This document shows, piece by piece, positions 47,051 through 56,426 of a stretch of DNA of 64,000 bases. The DNA comes from Nitrincola alkalisediminis. GTDB taxonomy: Bacteria; Pseudomonadota; Gammaproteobacteria; Pseudomonadales; Balneatricaceae. The DNA is taken from positions 1 to 64,000 of the forward strand of contig NZ_VYTY01000007.1 in the NCBI RefSeq assembly GCF_009821115.1, read 5' to 3'. The notes below the pieces were generated by a model. It saw only the letters and a list, made by a program, of their open reading frames with translations. It did not search any database and had not been told where the DNA came from. Position numbers and translations under genes: made by a program. Position 1 is the first letter of the stretch, and every line of letters begins with the position of its first letter.

Positions 47051-48535
47051 ATGAATCAACCAAACCCGATGGATGCTCACAAGTCTGAGCGACCCGATGT
47101 TACGGACACTCCCTTTGTTGAATTCACACTGACTCGCGGGGTGTTAACGGATAATGGCGCAACGCCATGGACGACCACGATTGGTGTAGGAACACCTCCT
47201 CAACCTTTACGAATCATGTTGGATACAGGAACGGTCAATACCTGGGTGACAGCCAGCTCCTGTACAACCGAGGCTTGTCGATTGCATACGGCCTTCAATC
47301 CTGAGGCGTCCACGACCTTTGTTCCAGGACGGCAAGCGCCTACCAGTGTTTCCTTTGGCCCTTGGGGCAGTATGGGCGTGGTGATAGGTAATGATGTGTG
47401 TCACCTCAATTATGAACATGCCGGTCAGCGCAGCTTGGTTCCGTTTGCAGAACCCATGAGTCTCTATTTAGCTGTGAGTTATGAAGGTCAGCAGTTTAGT
47501 GAGTTGGATTGTGATGGTGGTTTTGCGATTCCATCGATCCCTTGCAAACAACCCAGTGCGTTGCTGGAAGAGTTGAAAAATCAGGGCTTGATTCGCCATG
47601 CAATTGCTTCATTTTGGTTTGATCCTGTTCGTGGTGAAGGGCGCTGTCTTCTCGGCGCCTTAGACCAAACCTTATATGATCCTACTAGTGTCAATTGTTT
47701 AGCGCTTAAACCCTTGGAGGGTGAGCTAGGCTATTTGTGGAGTGTCTGCTTAGATCAGCTGCAGATTGGGCGTTGTTCTATCGGCAAAGAGATTGACTTT
47801 GTGTTAGATACCGGCTCGTCTGTATTTAAAGGTGGGCATGCGATTATTCATCGGATGATAGAAGCGATCACCGATGAGGGTCGTCGTCCAACGACGGTTA
47901 CAAGTGAGGCGGATCTTTCGGGTTACCCAATGCTGGATCTGACACTTGGCAGTGTTTCGTATCGTTTGACGCCAAGACAGTATTTTATGCAGGTGGGCCC
48001 GGCTCAATGGGATCTAGGTGTGCAATATTTAGAAGGTCTACCAGATGAATTGTTAGTGGTCGGGTCGGTTTTTCTGGATACGGTATATTCAGCCTTTATG
48101 CTGGGCGATGGGGATCACGTTGAACCCTCGGTATTACTGGCCAACGCTGTCCAATCTCAGGTCAGTATCAGTGGCGTATGGGTCAATGAGTTTGGTTCTG
48201 TGATGGAGATAGGTCCACTAGAGGCGGATGGTACTTTTCGTGGACAGTATCGGTCGGATACAGGGGCGACAGGTGTATACCCCGTTATGGGGGTAGCCGA
48301 TCCCGATCCAGTTGGCAATAGCATAGCCATCGCATTTACGGTCAATTGGCGAAGCCTTGAAGGACCGCCCGATCCCTCTTGGCATTGGGTGTCCGCTTTT
48401 TCAGGTTTAATGCAAATTCAGGATGGCGCAGAAGTCATCAATACACTGTATATGCTTCAACAGAACGCCACTGAGTCCGTGCAACCTTGGCAAGCGACAG
48501 CCATTTACTCCTCGACGTTCAAGCGTCGTCCTTAG
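47051..48535 (+). CDS. Pepsin-like aspartic protease fused to an avidin-like domain
   Basis: 494 aa with no signal peptide or propeptide. Residues ~20-360 are a two-lobed A1 (pepsin) protease with both catalytic motifs: DTG at 58-60 (MLDTGTVNTW) and DTGSS at 253-257, plus the late GSVFLDTVYSAFML. Residues ~371-494 match the avidin/streptavidin barrel: SGVWVNEFGS, GQYRSDTGA, IAFTVNW, AFSGLM, INTLYML and a final STFKR. Aligned to streptavidin, Asn23, Ser27, Tyr43, Ser45 and Trp79 are retained (N379, S383, Y400, S402, W433). The other positions differ: Trp92 is F450, Trp108 is Y467 and Asp128 is S488. Cytoplasmic pepsins are known in a few marine bacteria; this fusion is unfamiliar to me. Confidence 0.85.
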   Translation: MNQPNPMDAHKSERPDVTDTPFVEFTLTRGVLTDNGATPWTTTIGVGTPPQPLRIMLDTGTVNTWVTASSCTTEACRLHTAFNPEASTTFVPGRQAPTSVSFGPWGSMGVVIGNDVCHLNYEHAGQRSLVPFAEPMSLYLAVSYEGQQFSELDCDGGFAIPSIPCKQPSALLEELKNQGLIRHAIASFWFDPVRGEGRCLLGALDQTLYDPTSVNCLALKPLEGELGYLWSVCLDQLQIGRCSIGKEIDFVLDTGSSVFKGGHAIIHRMIEAITDEGRRPTTVTSEADLSGYPMLDLTLGSVSYRLTPRQYFMQVGPAQWDLGVQYLEGLPDELLVVGSVFLDTVYSAFMLGDGDHVEPSVLLANAVQSQVSISGVWVNEFGSVMEIGPLEADGTFRGQYRSDTGATGVYPVMGVADPDPVGNSIAIAFTVNWRSLEGPPDPSWHWVSAFSGLMQIQDGAEVINTLYMLQQNATESVQPWQATAIYSSTFKRRP

Positions 48536-48543
48536 TTTGAGTA

Positions 48544-48569
48544 GGGCTCTAGCTGCTGAGCGGGAGCCC
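48544..48569. terminator. Hairpin between convergent protease and lysE genes
   Basis: GGGCTC (48544-48549) pairs with GAGCCC (48564-48569), loop of 14. It overlaps the lysE stop codon region and has little U-tract, so termination is uncertain. Confidence 0.35.
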
Positions 48570-49157
48570 CACGCCAATTAACACGAACAGACTGCCACAC
48601 ACTTGATTGAAGCGCTTTCCGCAGCGCCCTAGCCAGTTGGAAACACCTTTGGCGAATCCTGCAATAAAGAGTTCGACAAGGCATTCAATTAACACAAAGG
48701 TCAGCATCATAATTAAAAACTGTATCCAGAGATCGTTGTTTGGATTGATAAACTGTGGGAGAAACGCGCCAAAAAATAGGATGACTTTAGGGTTTGAGAG
48801 CGCCGCTAAAAACCCTTGGCGTGCCATGTTCCAACCGCAGACACCGTCACTGGACATGCCGGGCTGCCCGGGCGCGGGTGAGCGCCAGACTTGAATACCC
48901 AGCCAGACAAGATATAACCCGCCTACAATTTTCATGACCAGCAGCAGCTCCTCAGCCAGCGTTAGCAGAGACGCGATGCCAAACATTGAGAGTGCGATCA
49001 CGCATGCAAAACCAACAGCACCTCCTGCAATGGTTTTCAGTGTGCGTGTCGGTCCATGGATTGCGCCATGTGTTAGCGCCAGTAAGCTGTTGGGTCCTGG
49101 AGTCAACGATAGACCCAGTGTGGCGACAAGGTAAATTAACCAGGTTTCCAGTGTCAT
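48549..49157 (-). CDS. LysE-family amino-acid exporter
   Basis: 202 aa from ATG 49157, with AGGAG just upstream; the open frame continues 96 codons further but without support. Family start LSLTPGPNSLLALTHGA and NPKVILFFGAFLPQF are diagnostic of the LysE/RhtB group, and six hydrophobic helices are visible. Divergent from an AraC/GlxA-type regulator that probably controls it. Confidence 0.88.
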   Translation of the reverse strand: MTLETWLIYLVATLGLSLTPGPNSLLALTHGAIHGPTRTLKTIAGGAVGFACVIALSMFGIASLLTLAEELLLVMKIVGGLYLVWLGIQVWRSPAPGQPGMSSDGVCGWNMARQGFLAALSNPKVILFFGAFLPQFINPNNDLWIQFLIMMLTFVLIECLVELFIAGFAKGVSNWLGRCGKRFNQVCGSLFVLIGVGLPLSS

Positions 49158-49270
49158 GCAAAACTCCTGAGCGAGATGACTGTCCAATATGGCGCTCAGT
49201 ATGCAGGCGACATTCAGCTTTATATGTGTAAATATTAGACATTGTTTGGTATTTTTTGGACAGGTGCTGC

Positions 49271-50245
49271 ATGAAGCGCGCAGATGTTGGTTTTCTATTG
49301 TTACCGCTGCCAGGTTTTGCCTTGCTTCCATTCGGTGGATTTCTTGATAAGCTGCGTTTTTCGGCTGATGATGAAGACTTAAGTCAGCAGCGTTATTGTC
49401 GTTGGCAGGTACTTGGTTATGAAACAGGTGCCAGTGTCGCCGCAAGCTGTGGGGTTGAAGTCAAAATTCAGACCACTCCAGAGCATTTGGATTGGTCGGC
49501 CTATCAGTATTTGGTGATCTTTGGTGCGCGAGAAGCGGGTGCGAGTGCGGCGCTAGCGACGCATTACCGTGCGATATTACGCCAAGCCAACCAGCATGGA
49601 TTGAGTTTGGTGAGTATTGATAATGCTTGCTTTTTATTGGCTCAGGCGGGTTTTTTGAAGAACCATCGAGTGGCGGTGCATTGGCGACATGCACGTGAAT
49701 TTGCTATCTTGTTCCCCAATATTTCAATGAGCACGGAGCAGCTCTATCTGCTGGATGGTAAGCGGATCAGTTGTGCAGGTGGCAGTGCTGCAATTGATCT
49801 GGCGACCGAACTCTTGAGTCGACATTGTGGCCGCGAAAAAGCCCTGAAGGGGTTGGCCGATATGCTGGTCGACGAAACACGCGAAACGAGCCATCGTCTT
49901 AAGTCTCTGCATTCTGAACCGGATATCGGGCGGCACTTGAGTCGAGCCTTGGCACTGATGCGGCAGTTTCTTGGGGAGCCTATGCGTATTGAAGCTTTAG
50001 CGGCTCAGGTTGGAGTGGGCAGGCGACAATTGGATCGGCTGTTTATGGAGCATTTTGATGTGACGGCACGCAGCTATTGGCAAGAAATGCGCTTGAAACA
50101 TCTCGCTTGGCGGTTACGCCACAGCCATCACTCTTTGTCTCGTTTGGCAGAGGAAGTGGGCATGACAGATGTGGGTTACATGAGCAAAGTGTTCAAAAAC
50201 CACTTTGGCGTAACCCCAAAACAGTATAGAGGAGGTCTCCACTAA
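49271..50245 (+). CDS. GlxA-type AraC regulator with DJ-1/PfpI domain
   Basis: 324 aa from ATG 49271. Residues ~1-190 form a class I glutamine amidotransferase-like (DJ-1/PfpI) domain with Cys in SIDNACFLLAQ at the nucleophile-elbow position. The C-terminal ~100 residues are a double HTH of the AraC type (IEALAAQVGVGRRQLDRLF and LAEEVGMTDVGYMSKVFK). Many such regulators control amine or amino-acid genes. The divergent exporter at 48549-49157 is the likely target. Confidence 0.88.
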   Translation: MKRADVGFLLLPLPGFALLPFGGFLDKLRFSADDEDLSQQRYCRWQVLGYETGASVAASCGVEVKIQTTPEHLDWSAYQYLVIFGAREAGASAALATHYRAILRQANQHGLSLVSIDNACFLLAQAGFLKNHRVAVHWRHAREFAILFPNISMSTEQLYLLDGKRISCAGGSAAIDLATELLSRHCGREKALKGLADMLVDETRETSHRLKSLHSEPDIGRHLSRALALMRQFLGEPMRIEALAAQVGVGRRQLDRLFMEHFDVTARSYWQEMRLKHLAWRLRHSHHSLSRLAEEVGMTDVGYMSKVFKNHFGVTPKQYRGGLH

Positions 50246-50265
50246 AAAGGCCTATCCTTTTTAGT
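50241..50265. terminator. Perfect hairpin at the end of the GlxA-type gene
   Basis: ACTAAAAAGG (50241-50250) and CCTTTTTAGT (50256-50265) are exact inverses with a 5-nt loop. It includes the stop codon, and the internal T5 may serve as the U-run. Confidence 0.6.
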
Positions 50266-50283
50266 AGGGTGATACATAGTTTT

Positions 50284-50811
50284 ATGAGTCAGACAAAAAT
50301 ACTCAATTACCTCAGTTGTTACAGCCCACAAGTTCAGCTGCAGGCGCTGGCGTTGTTGGATAACAACAAATCCGGTGTTTGGTTGCAGAACAAGTATCCA
50401 AAAGTGCATGAGCTGGTGTCAGAAAGGGCGTTGTATGACTATGCTCAGGCCATTAAAAATCAGTTTATGCGCAGTTCAACGCCGATCAGCAAGGTGGTAT
50501 ATGATGATAAAATTCATATTATTAATAATGCCTTAGGTCTACATACCTACGTATCACGAGTGCAGGGCGCTAAATTGAAGTCGAAAAACGAGATTCGGAT
50601 TTCTTCTTTATTTCGTAAAGTTCCGGAGCCATTTTTGCGGATGATTCTGGTCCATGAACTTGCGCACTTGCGTGAAAAAGAGCATGACAAGGCGTTTTAC
50701 AAGCTCTGTTGTTATATGGAGCCCGACTACCATCAACTTGAATTTGATCTTCGTTTGTACCTGTGTCACCGAGATCGTTTTGGTGATTTATGGGGAAGAT
50801 CAACGGATTAA
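50284..50811 (+). CDS. YgjP/WLM-type zinc metallopeptidase
   Basis: 175 aa from ATG 50284 (GTG 50269 is an alternative). Gluzincin motif HELAHLREKEH with a downstream MEPDYHQLE, as in the YgjP (M48-like, DUF45) family. No signal peptide, so cytosolic. Biological substrate unknown. Confidence 0.82.
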   Translation: MSQTKILNYLSCYSPQVQLQALALLDNNKSGVWLQNKYPKVHELVSERALYDYAQAIKNQFMRSSTPISKVVYDDKIHIINNALGLHTYVSRVQGAKLKSKNEIRISSLFRKVPEPFLRMILVHELAHLREKEHDKAFYKLCCYMEPDYHQLEFDLRLYLCHRDRFGDLWGRSTD

Positions 50812-50854
50812 TCACACACACACTTTGAGCTATCGTCTAAGGATTAGAACAAGA

Positions 50855-51433
50855 ATGCCCAAAAACATAACTGTTATTCTCGGTCACCCTGATGCATCTG
50901 GCTTTTGCGGTTCACTTGCGGAAATGTACGTGCAATCGGCATTAAATGCTGGACACTCAGTTAGATACTTTAAGCTAGGTGAAATCGAGTTTGATCCAAT
51001 TTTACGCCATGGTTACCACCAGCGCCAAGAGTTAGAGCCGGGGTTGTTAGAGATACAAAATGCGATCACCTGGGCAAATCACTTGGTTTTTGTGTACCCA
51101 ACTTGGTGGGGAGCCATGCCAGCGCTTCTAAAAGGAATGTTTGATCGAGTGTTTTTACCGGGATATGCCTTTAAATATCGCCAAAACTCTCAATTCTGGG
51201 ACAAGCTACTGGCTGGGCGCAGTGCCCATGCGATCGTTACAATGGACACCCCGCCTTGGTATTATCGACTTGTTTATTCGATGCCGGGGCATCATCAAAT
51301 GAAGAAGACGATCCTTGAGTTTTCCGGTATTAAGCCCGTTAAGCTTACGTCGTTTGGCCCTGTTCGTTATGCAAATGAGAAACAACGGGATAAGTGGTTG
51401 CAGCAAGTGGCCAACTATGCGAAATCAGCCTAA
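50855..51433 (+). CDS. NAD(P)H dehydrogenase (quinone), flavodoxin-like fold
   Basis: 192 aa from ATG 50855; an open frame upstream overlaps the peptidase gene and is not supported. FMN/FAD-binding marks: ITVILGHPDASGF at the start, FVYPTWWGAMPALLKG in the middle and TMDTPPWYY later, as in the MdaB/KefF and NQO1-like group. Predicted two-electron quinone or dye reduction that limits semiquinone stress. Confidence 0.87.
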   Translation: MPKNITVILGHPDASGFCGSLAEMYVQSALNAGHSVRYFKLGEIEFDPILRHGYHQRQELEPGLLEIQNAITWANHLVFVYPTWWGAMPALLKGMFDRVFLPGYAFKYRQNSQFWDKLLAGRSAHAIVTMDTPPWYYRLVYSMPGHHQMKKTILEFSGIKPVKLTSFGPVRYANEKQRDKWLQQVANYAKSA

Positions 51434-51441
51434 GGCATTGT

Positions 51442-51723
51442 TCAAGAGGATTTCGTGATGTTATAAAAGCGTTCGACATTTTTTGTCACCAAGCCCCAGT
51501 GGGATGTCTTGACTCTGGCTTGGTGTTGCTCGAACGCGGCCTTGTCGGTGAACTCTTCATATACGTCAAAGCGATTTGGGTTTACTGGATCTCGTGTGAT
51601 AGTAAAAAGCAAGCAGCCTGCTTCTTGTTCAGTTAAGGCAATATGGTTTGGTAGCTCAAGGCAAATGGCCTCTAGGTCTTCAGCGGGTACTTCAATGTAA
51701 CCACTTAGAGTGATTTTAGACAT
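51442..51723 (-). CDS. Antibiotic-biosynthesis-monooxygenase (ABM) domain protein
   Basis: 93 aa from ATG 51723 (GGAAAAC upstream). Dimeric alpha-beta barrel of the YgiN/LsrG type: EQEAGCLLFTITRD, RFDVYEEFTDKAAFEQHQA. YgiN-like members act on quinones, which would fit the adjacent quinone reductase, convergent with it by nine bases. The link is inference. Confidence 0.82.
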   Translation of the reverse strand: MSKITLSGYIEVPAEDLEAICLELPNHIALTEQEAGCLLFTITRDPVNPNRFDVYEEFTDKAAFEQHQARVKTSHWGLVTKNVERFYNITKSS

Positions 51724-51861
51724 GGTGTTTTCCTTTTGCTCGTCTAGAACTTCATTAATCGCTTTAATTGGCAATAAAGTCCAGCTAAATTGCACCTTGC
51801 AACTACATCGATCATTTCGGTTATACTGATCAGCAGATAATAGCTTAACAAAGAGGCTCTT

Positions 51862-52275
51862 TTGCTCGAAATTACTGAAAATATTCACTTAGCTGACTGG
51901 GAAATTGAATTCCAAGCGATTCGTGCCCAAGGAGCGGGTGGGCAAAACGTTAACAAGGTCGCGTCTGCCGTGCATTTACGCTTTGATATTCAGCGATCGT
52001 CTTTGCTGCCTATTTATAAAGAACGGTTGCTGAGCTATTCGGATCAGCGGATTACCCAAGATGGGGTGGTTGTGATCAAAGCTCAGCGCTTTCGTACTTT
52101 GGAAATGAACAAGGAGGATGCTCTGCAGCGGCTGAAAGAATTGATTCAGGAGGCCACTAAACCGGTTAAATTACGCCGAGCAACCAAACCCACCAAGGGC
52201 TCTCAGCGCCGCCGAGTAGATGAAAAAACTCAGCGTGGTAAAACAAAGACACTGCGTAATAAAGTGGATTTCTGA
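51862..52275 (+). CDS. arfB: Ribosome rescue hydrolase ArfB (YaeJ)
   Basis: 137 aa. TTG start with AAGAGG at 51851-51856. The release-factor-like catalytic motif GGQ is in GAGGQNVNKV, and the basic C-terminal tail (RRATKPTKGSQRRRVDEK) is the part that enters the empty mRNA channel. It frees peptidyl-tRNA from stalled ribosomes. The rare TTG start may keep its level low. Confidence 0.93.
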   Translation: MLEITENIHLADWEIEFQAIRAQGAGGQNVNKVASAVHLRFDIQRSSLLPIYKERLLSYSDQRITQDGVVVIKAQRFRTLEMNKEDALQRLKELIQEATKPVKLRRATKPTKGSQRRRVDEKTQRGKTKTLRNKVDF

Positions 52276-52463
52276 TTGTGTTGCCAGAGCCTAAGACATT
52301 CGAATAGAAAAATAAGCAGAGAGAAGAGCATCTTTCTGCATGGGTTTACCCGTATACGTATCAAATTGAACCGATGTGATAAAAACACATCAAACTTGAG
52401 AACGGCCTGTGATGCGCTTCATTTAAATTGATTCCAGTATTCACAGGATAAGAGGGTAAGTTT

Positions 52464-53642
52464 ATGAAACGCTATGCGCTATTCATGTTCACGGCAATGG
52501 TCATGTTGCTGGCAGGATTCCACCTCAACGCATCCAACGCTGCCACTTCTAAATACGCACCCGATGATCCTACGTTGGCCATTGCTACCTTTGCAGGTGG
52601 GTGCTTTTGGTGCGTGGAGGAAGCCTTTGAAAAGGTACCTGGAGTAGTAGAGGCGGTATCCGGTTACAGCGGAGGGGATGAGGTTAATCCAACCTATCAG
52701 CAAGTGGCAGGTGGGCTGACGGGTCATACGGAGGCCGTGCAGGTCTTTTATGATCCCACAGTGATCACCTATGAAGGGCTTTTGCAGACGCTGTGGCGTA
52801 CCGCTAACCCGACGGATGCTGAAGGTCAGTATGTTGATCGAGGTCAGCAATATCGCCCAGCCATTTTTTATCATAATGAAGCCCAAAAACACGCGGCAGA
52901 TGCTGCGGTGATGGCACTGGAAGCATCAGGTCGATACGACAACCCCGTAGTCATTGAAATCGTCCCTTTCAAAGTTTTCTATGAAGCTGAAGAATACCAC
53001 CAAGATTATTACAAGAAGAATCCACTACGGTATGCATTCTATACACGCAACTCAGGGCGTTACCAGTTCATCGATGCCGTTTGGGGGAGTGATAGAGCGG
53101 TGGATTACACGTTGTACCGTCCACAAAATATCGACGTACCTGACGCTGCCAATTCTCAGGCATCTCGCTCACAATCAATCCAAGCGGAGGGGTTTAATCC
53201 AGATACATTTGTAAAACCGAGCGACAGTGAGCTCAAGGCGCGTCTGACTGAGGAGCAGTATTACGTTACTCAAAAAGACGGTACGGAGCGTCCGTTCAGG
53301 AATCAATACAATGATGAGAAACGAGCCGGAATCTATGTCGATGTTGTGTCTGGAGAGCCTCTGTTTTCATCTCGTGACAAATATGACTCGGGCACTGGCT
53401 GGCCCAGCTTCACTCGACCTATTCATGCCGATTGGGTAGTGGAAAAAGAGGATAGAAGCTTTTTCTCAGTCCGGACCGAAGTGCGTAGCCGCTTTGCCGA
53501 TTCACATTTGGGGCATGTATTCAATGATGGCCCAGCCCCCACGGGTTTACGTTATTGCATGAACTCCGCTGCGATGAGGTTTATCCCAATTGAGGAGATG
53601 GAAATGCAGGGATATGGTGCATTGATCAGTGAGGTGGAGTAG
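52464..53642 (+). CDS. msrAB: Fused methionine sulfoxide reductase MsrA-MsrB, exported
   Basis: 392 aa. A signal peptide (~1-26, ending NASNA) precedes MsrA (~38-195) with catalytic Cys47 in [10 protein letters not shown], then MsrB (~245-385) with [19 protein letters not shown] and the catalytic Cys in [11 protein letters not shown]. The canonical MsrB zinc cysteines are not seen, as in zinc-free MsrB forms. Repairs both S- and R-methionine sulfoxide in the envelope. Reductant unknown; no DsbD-like partner in the window. Confidence 0.93.
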   Translation: MKRYALFMFTAMVMLLAGFHLNASNAATSKYAPDDPTLAIATFAGGCFWCVEEAFEKVPGVVEAVSGYSGGDEVNPTYQQVAGGLTGHTEAVQVFYDPTVITYEGLLQTLWRTANPTDAEGQYVDRGQQYRPAIFYHNEAQKHAADAAVMALEASGRYDNPVVIEIVPFKVFYEAEEYHQDYYKKNPLRYAFYTRNSGRYQFIDAVWGSDRAVDYTLYRPQNIDVPDAANSQASRSQSIQAEGFNPDTFVKPSDSELKARLTEEQYYVTQKDGTERPFRNQYNDEKRAGIYVDVVSGEPLFSSRDKYDSGTGWPSFTRPIHADWVVEKEDRSFFSVRTEVRSRFADSHLGHVFNDGPAPTGLRYCMNSAAMRFIPIEEMEMQGYGALISEVE

Positions 53643-53699
53643 TCGCAATGAGTAACACATGCGGGTTATGACGGAATTTTAAGGCTTGGAAATACAAAC

Positions 53700-54065
53700 A
53701 TGAATTATGATGAGTTCAATCACTTTTGTGGTTCGTTTCCAGCGACTACCCACGTTGTGCAATGGGGAAACTCGCAGGTTTGGAAAGTCGGCGGCAAGGT
53801 GTTTGCTATTGGTGGATGGGGAAAGAACAAACAACCGGCGTTTACATTTAAAGTCTCAAGTTTGAATTTTGATCTTCTCAGCGAGTTAGATGGGTACATA
53901 CCCGCGCCTTACTTTGCCAATCGTGGTATGAAATGGATCCAGCAAATAGGCACATCTAGTGAGTTGGACGAAGAGTTAAGATATTATTTGTCAGAATCTT
54001 ATCGTATTGTGTCGCTCGGGCTGAGCAAGCGTAAACAAAAAGAATTAGGGTTGAGCCCTGAGTAA
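53700..54065 (+). CDS. MmcQ/YjbR-family protein
   Basis: 121 aa. Characteristic pattern: VVQWGNSQVWKVGGKVFAI, FTFKVS and RGMKWIQ before a helical end with SYRIVSLGLSKR. Members have a double-wing DNA-binding-like fold; the function is not established. Confidence 0.88.
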   Translation: MNYDEFNHFCGSFPATTHVVQWGNSQVWKVGGKVFAIGGWGKNKQPAFTFKVSSLNFDLLSELDGYIPAPYFANRGMKWIQQIGTSSELDEELRYYLSESYRIVSLGLSKRKQKELGLSPE

Positions 54066-54130
54066 GCGTCGTGAATCTGTCTTATGAAAAAGGATTCAGG
54101 AAGGCTCTTATTTTGAAAGGAGTGTAAGGA

Positions 54131-55015
54131 ATGAGTAAACGCCGTGGCCCGCTTTTTTTAAGCGGTATTTTGTCTGTATGTTTGATGCTCCCTTCGGTTT
54201 TGGTACAGGCTCAGGACGATGCCCTGATGACTGAACTCCAGCGCATAGAAAATGTGCTTGATGCACGGATCGGTTTCTCTGCGTATGATTCGGAGACAGG
54301 AGTGCGTTGGGAATACAATGCGGACCAACGGTTTGCTATGTCCAGTACTTTTAAAACATTAGCCTGTGCTGCCTTGCTTCAGCGTGTTGATAGCAATCAA
54401 GAGCAACTTGAAAGAACAGTCAGTTTTTCAAAATCCGATCTTGTGACTTACTCACCCATTACAGAGCAGCATGCCGATAATCGGGAAATGTCCCTTTTTG
54501 AGTTATGCGAAGCGACGATGACGACCAGTGATAATACGGCTGCAAATCTCATTTTACATGCCATGGGTGGGCCAGGGGTCGTGACTGAGTTCGCGAGGGA
54601 AATCGGCGATAATGTCACGCGATTGGATCGCTGGGAAACAGAGCTGAATCAGGCGACTCCCGGTGATGATCGAGATACAACTACGCCCAATGCGATGGTG
54701 GCTAATCTTAAAGGGTTGCTGCTGGGTGATGTTTTGTCCCCTAACTCTAAAAGCCAATTGCGAGAGTGGCTCGTCGGAAATAAAGTGGCTGACGGCTTAT
54801 TCAGAGCAAGTATGCCCGCAGAATGGATTATAGCCGATAGAACGGGAGCGGGTGGATTTGGGTCTAGAGCTATTACGGCGGTAATCTGGCCGCCAGAGCG
54901 CTTACCGATAGTTGTGGCATTTTACATAACAGAAACGACAGCGTCCTTTGAGGACAGAAACACTGCGATTGCTGAATTGGGACGTGTGATCAAAGACGTG
55001 GTTGAGGCCAAATGA
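54131..55015 (+). CDS. Class A beta-lactamase, RTG (CARB-like) subgroup
   Basis: 294 aa with a signal peptide (~1-27, cut near VQA-Q). Active-site motifs in order: Ser72 of STFK, SDN at 133-135, the omega-loop Glu169 in RWETELN, and RTG at 237-239 where most class A enzymes have KTG. The Arg variant marks the carbenicillin-hydrolysing CARB/PSE-type subgroup. AAAGGAG before the ATG. It sits among core-like genes without integron or IS flanks, suggesting an intrinsic chromosomal gene. Spectrum cannot be inferred from this alone. Confidence 0.9.
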   Translation: MSKRRGPLFLSGILSVCLMLPSVLVQAQDDALMTELQRIENVLDARIGFSAYDSETGVRWEYNADQRFAMSSTFKTLACAALLQRVDSNQEQLERTVSFSKSDLVTYSPITEQHADNREMSLFELCEATMTTSDNTAANLILHAMGGPGVVTEFAREIGDNVTRLDRWETELNQATPGDDRDTTTPNAMVANLKGLLLGDVLSPNSKSQLREWLVGNKVADGLFRASMPAEWIIADRTGAGGFGSRAITAVIWPPERLPIVVAFYITETTASFEDRNTAIAELGRVIKDVVEAK

Positions 55016-55122
55016 TATTGGATACGAGGTCGGGTACGTCCGGTATTGATCGATTGCTTACAGGTACAGTGGCAGCCTATCTTTTATTGTAAAATTGCAC
55101 ATGTTTGCAGTGGGAGTCGTCA

Positions 55123-55494
55123 ATGTTTGAAGTGAAAGCAACCCAGCATGTTTTAGCCGTTAATGATGTCGAAATGACCGAGAGATACTTTCTCGACAAG
55201 CTTGGGTTTTCTGTACGATTTCGCGTAGAGGGCTGGTCATTTCTTAGCCTTGGCAGCTTTCATGTCATGCTTGGGCACTGCCCAGACGAAGTCCCAGCGC
55301 GCGATACACATGAGCATTCGTACTTTGCTTATGTGAACTGTGAGGGCATTGACGACATTTACCGTGATTATATGCAGCGCGGAGCCGAAATTTTTCAAGC
55401 CCTGTCCAATAAGCCTTGGGGCATGCGTGAGTTTGGTGTCGCGACACCAGAAGGTCATCGAATTATGTTTGGTGAAGACATAGACTCATTTTGA
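55123..55494 (+). CDS. VOC (glyoxalase/bleomycin-resistance fold) protein
   Basis: 123 aa from ATG 55123 (GGGAG upstream). Paired beta-alpha-beta modules: HVLAVNDVEMTERYFLDKLG and the metal-like HEHSYFAYVNCEGID, ending GVATPEGHRIMFGED. Substrate unknown; bleomycin-resistance-like members bind small toxic ligands. Confidence 0.85.
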   Translation: MFEVKATQHVLAVNDVEMTERYFLDKLGFSVRFRVEGWSFLSLGSFHVMLGHCPDEVPARDTHEHSYFAYVNCEGIDDIYRDYMQRGAEIFQALSNKPWGMREFGVATPEGHRIMFGEDIDSF

Positions 55495-55615
55495 GTAGAA
55501 GAAGACTTTACTGGCGATATATCCATTTCCCTGTTCAACCTGTCACTCGTCGTGTCGGATAGGTAACTGCAAGGTGGTGGGTGATTTCGAATCACGTGTT
55601 ATCAGGGGAAATACG

Positions 55616-56347
55616 ATGAATAAAGTCGTTATCGTTACTGGCGGTGGTCGAGGAATTGGTGCGGCAACTTCGAAGTTGCTAGCATCAAGAGGGTATGCTG
55701 TCTGTGTCAATTACCGCTCAGATGCCAAAAGTGCCGAGGCTGTCGTTGCTGAGATTACGGCGCTTGGTGGTCAAGCGTTTTCGTACCAAGCTGATGTTTC
55801 CAAAGAAACTGACGTTGTAGCGTTATTCGATGTAACCGAAAAAACCTATGGCCATGCTACACATTTAGTGAATAACGCAGGCATTTTGTATCCTCAGTCG
55901 TGTCTTGCCGACATGGATGTTGAACGATTTAACAAAGTTATGTTATCTAATGTAACGAGCTGTTTTCTTTGCTCACGTGAATTTATCAATCGAAATAAAT
56001 CGACAGGCGCTATCGTGAATGTATCATCTGTTGCTTCACGGACAGGCTCGCCCTTTGAGTATATTGATTATGCAGCCTCTAAAGGGGCGATGGATTCATT
56101 GACCAAAGGGTTGTCCTTGGAAGTTGCCGCTCAGGGTATTCGTGTAAATTCAGTAAGGCCCGGTTTTATTTATACCGATATGCATGCCGATGGCGGTGAG
56201 CCCAATCGGGTTGACCGCTTAGCGCCTCAAATACCATTGCAACGTGGTGGTACACCTGATGAAGTGGCAAATGCTATTGCTTGGTTATTATCAGATGAAG
56301 CATCCTATGTTACTGGATCCTTCATCGATCTGGCCGGAGGGAAATAG
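55616..56347 (+). CDS. Short-chain dehydrogenase/reductase
   Basis: 243 aa from ATG 55616 with GGGGAAA upstream. TGGGRGIG binds NAD(P), LVNNAG is present, the catalytic Tyr-Lys pair is YAASKGAMD, and the Ser is in VNVSSVASR. Classical SDR length. FabG-like or sugar/alcohol dehydrogenase; exact substrate cannot be assigned. Confidence 0.88.
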   Translation: MNKVVIVTGGGRGIGAATSKLLASRGYAVCVNYRSDAKSAEAVVAEITALGGQAFSYQADVSKETDVVALFDVTEKTYGHATHLVNNAGILYPQSCLADMDVERFNKVMLSNVTSCFLCSREFINRNKSTGAIVNVSSVASRTGSPFEYIDYAASKGAMDSLTKGLSLEVAAQGIRVNSVRPGFIYTDMHADGGEPNRVDRLAPQIPLQRGGTPDEVANAIAWLLSDEASYVTGSFIDLAGGK

Positions 56348-56426
56348 CTGAGGTTACACCAAGCAAACCCACTCCAGAACTTAATAGGGTGTTCTAGCTT
56401 TGGAGATACACTAAGTTGGAGATGAA

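Noticed and set aside
49158-49445. 96-codon upstream extension of the LysE exporter
   Set aside because: ATG 49157 has AGGAG and starts the canonical family N-terminus; the extension runs into the regulator's promoter region and start.
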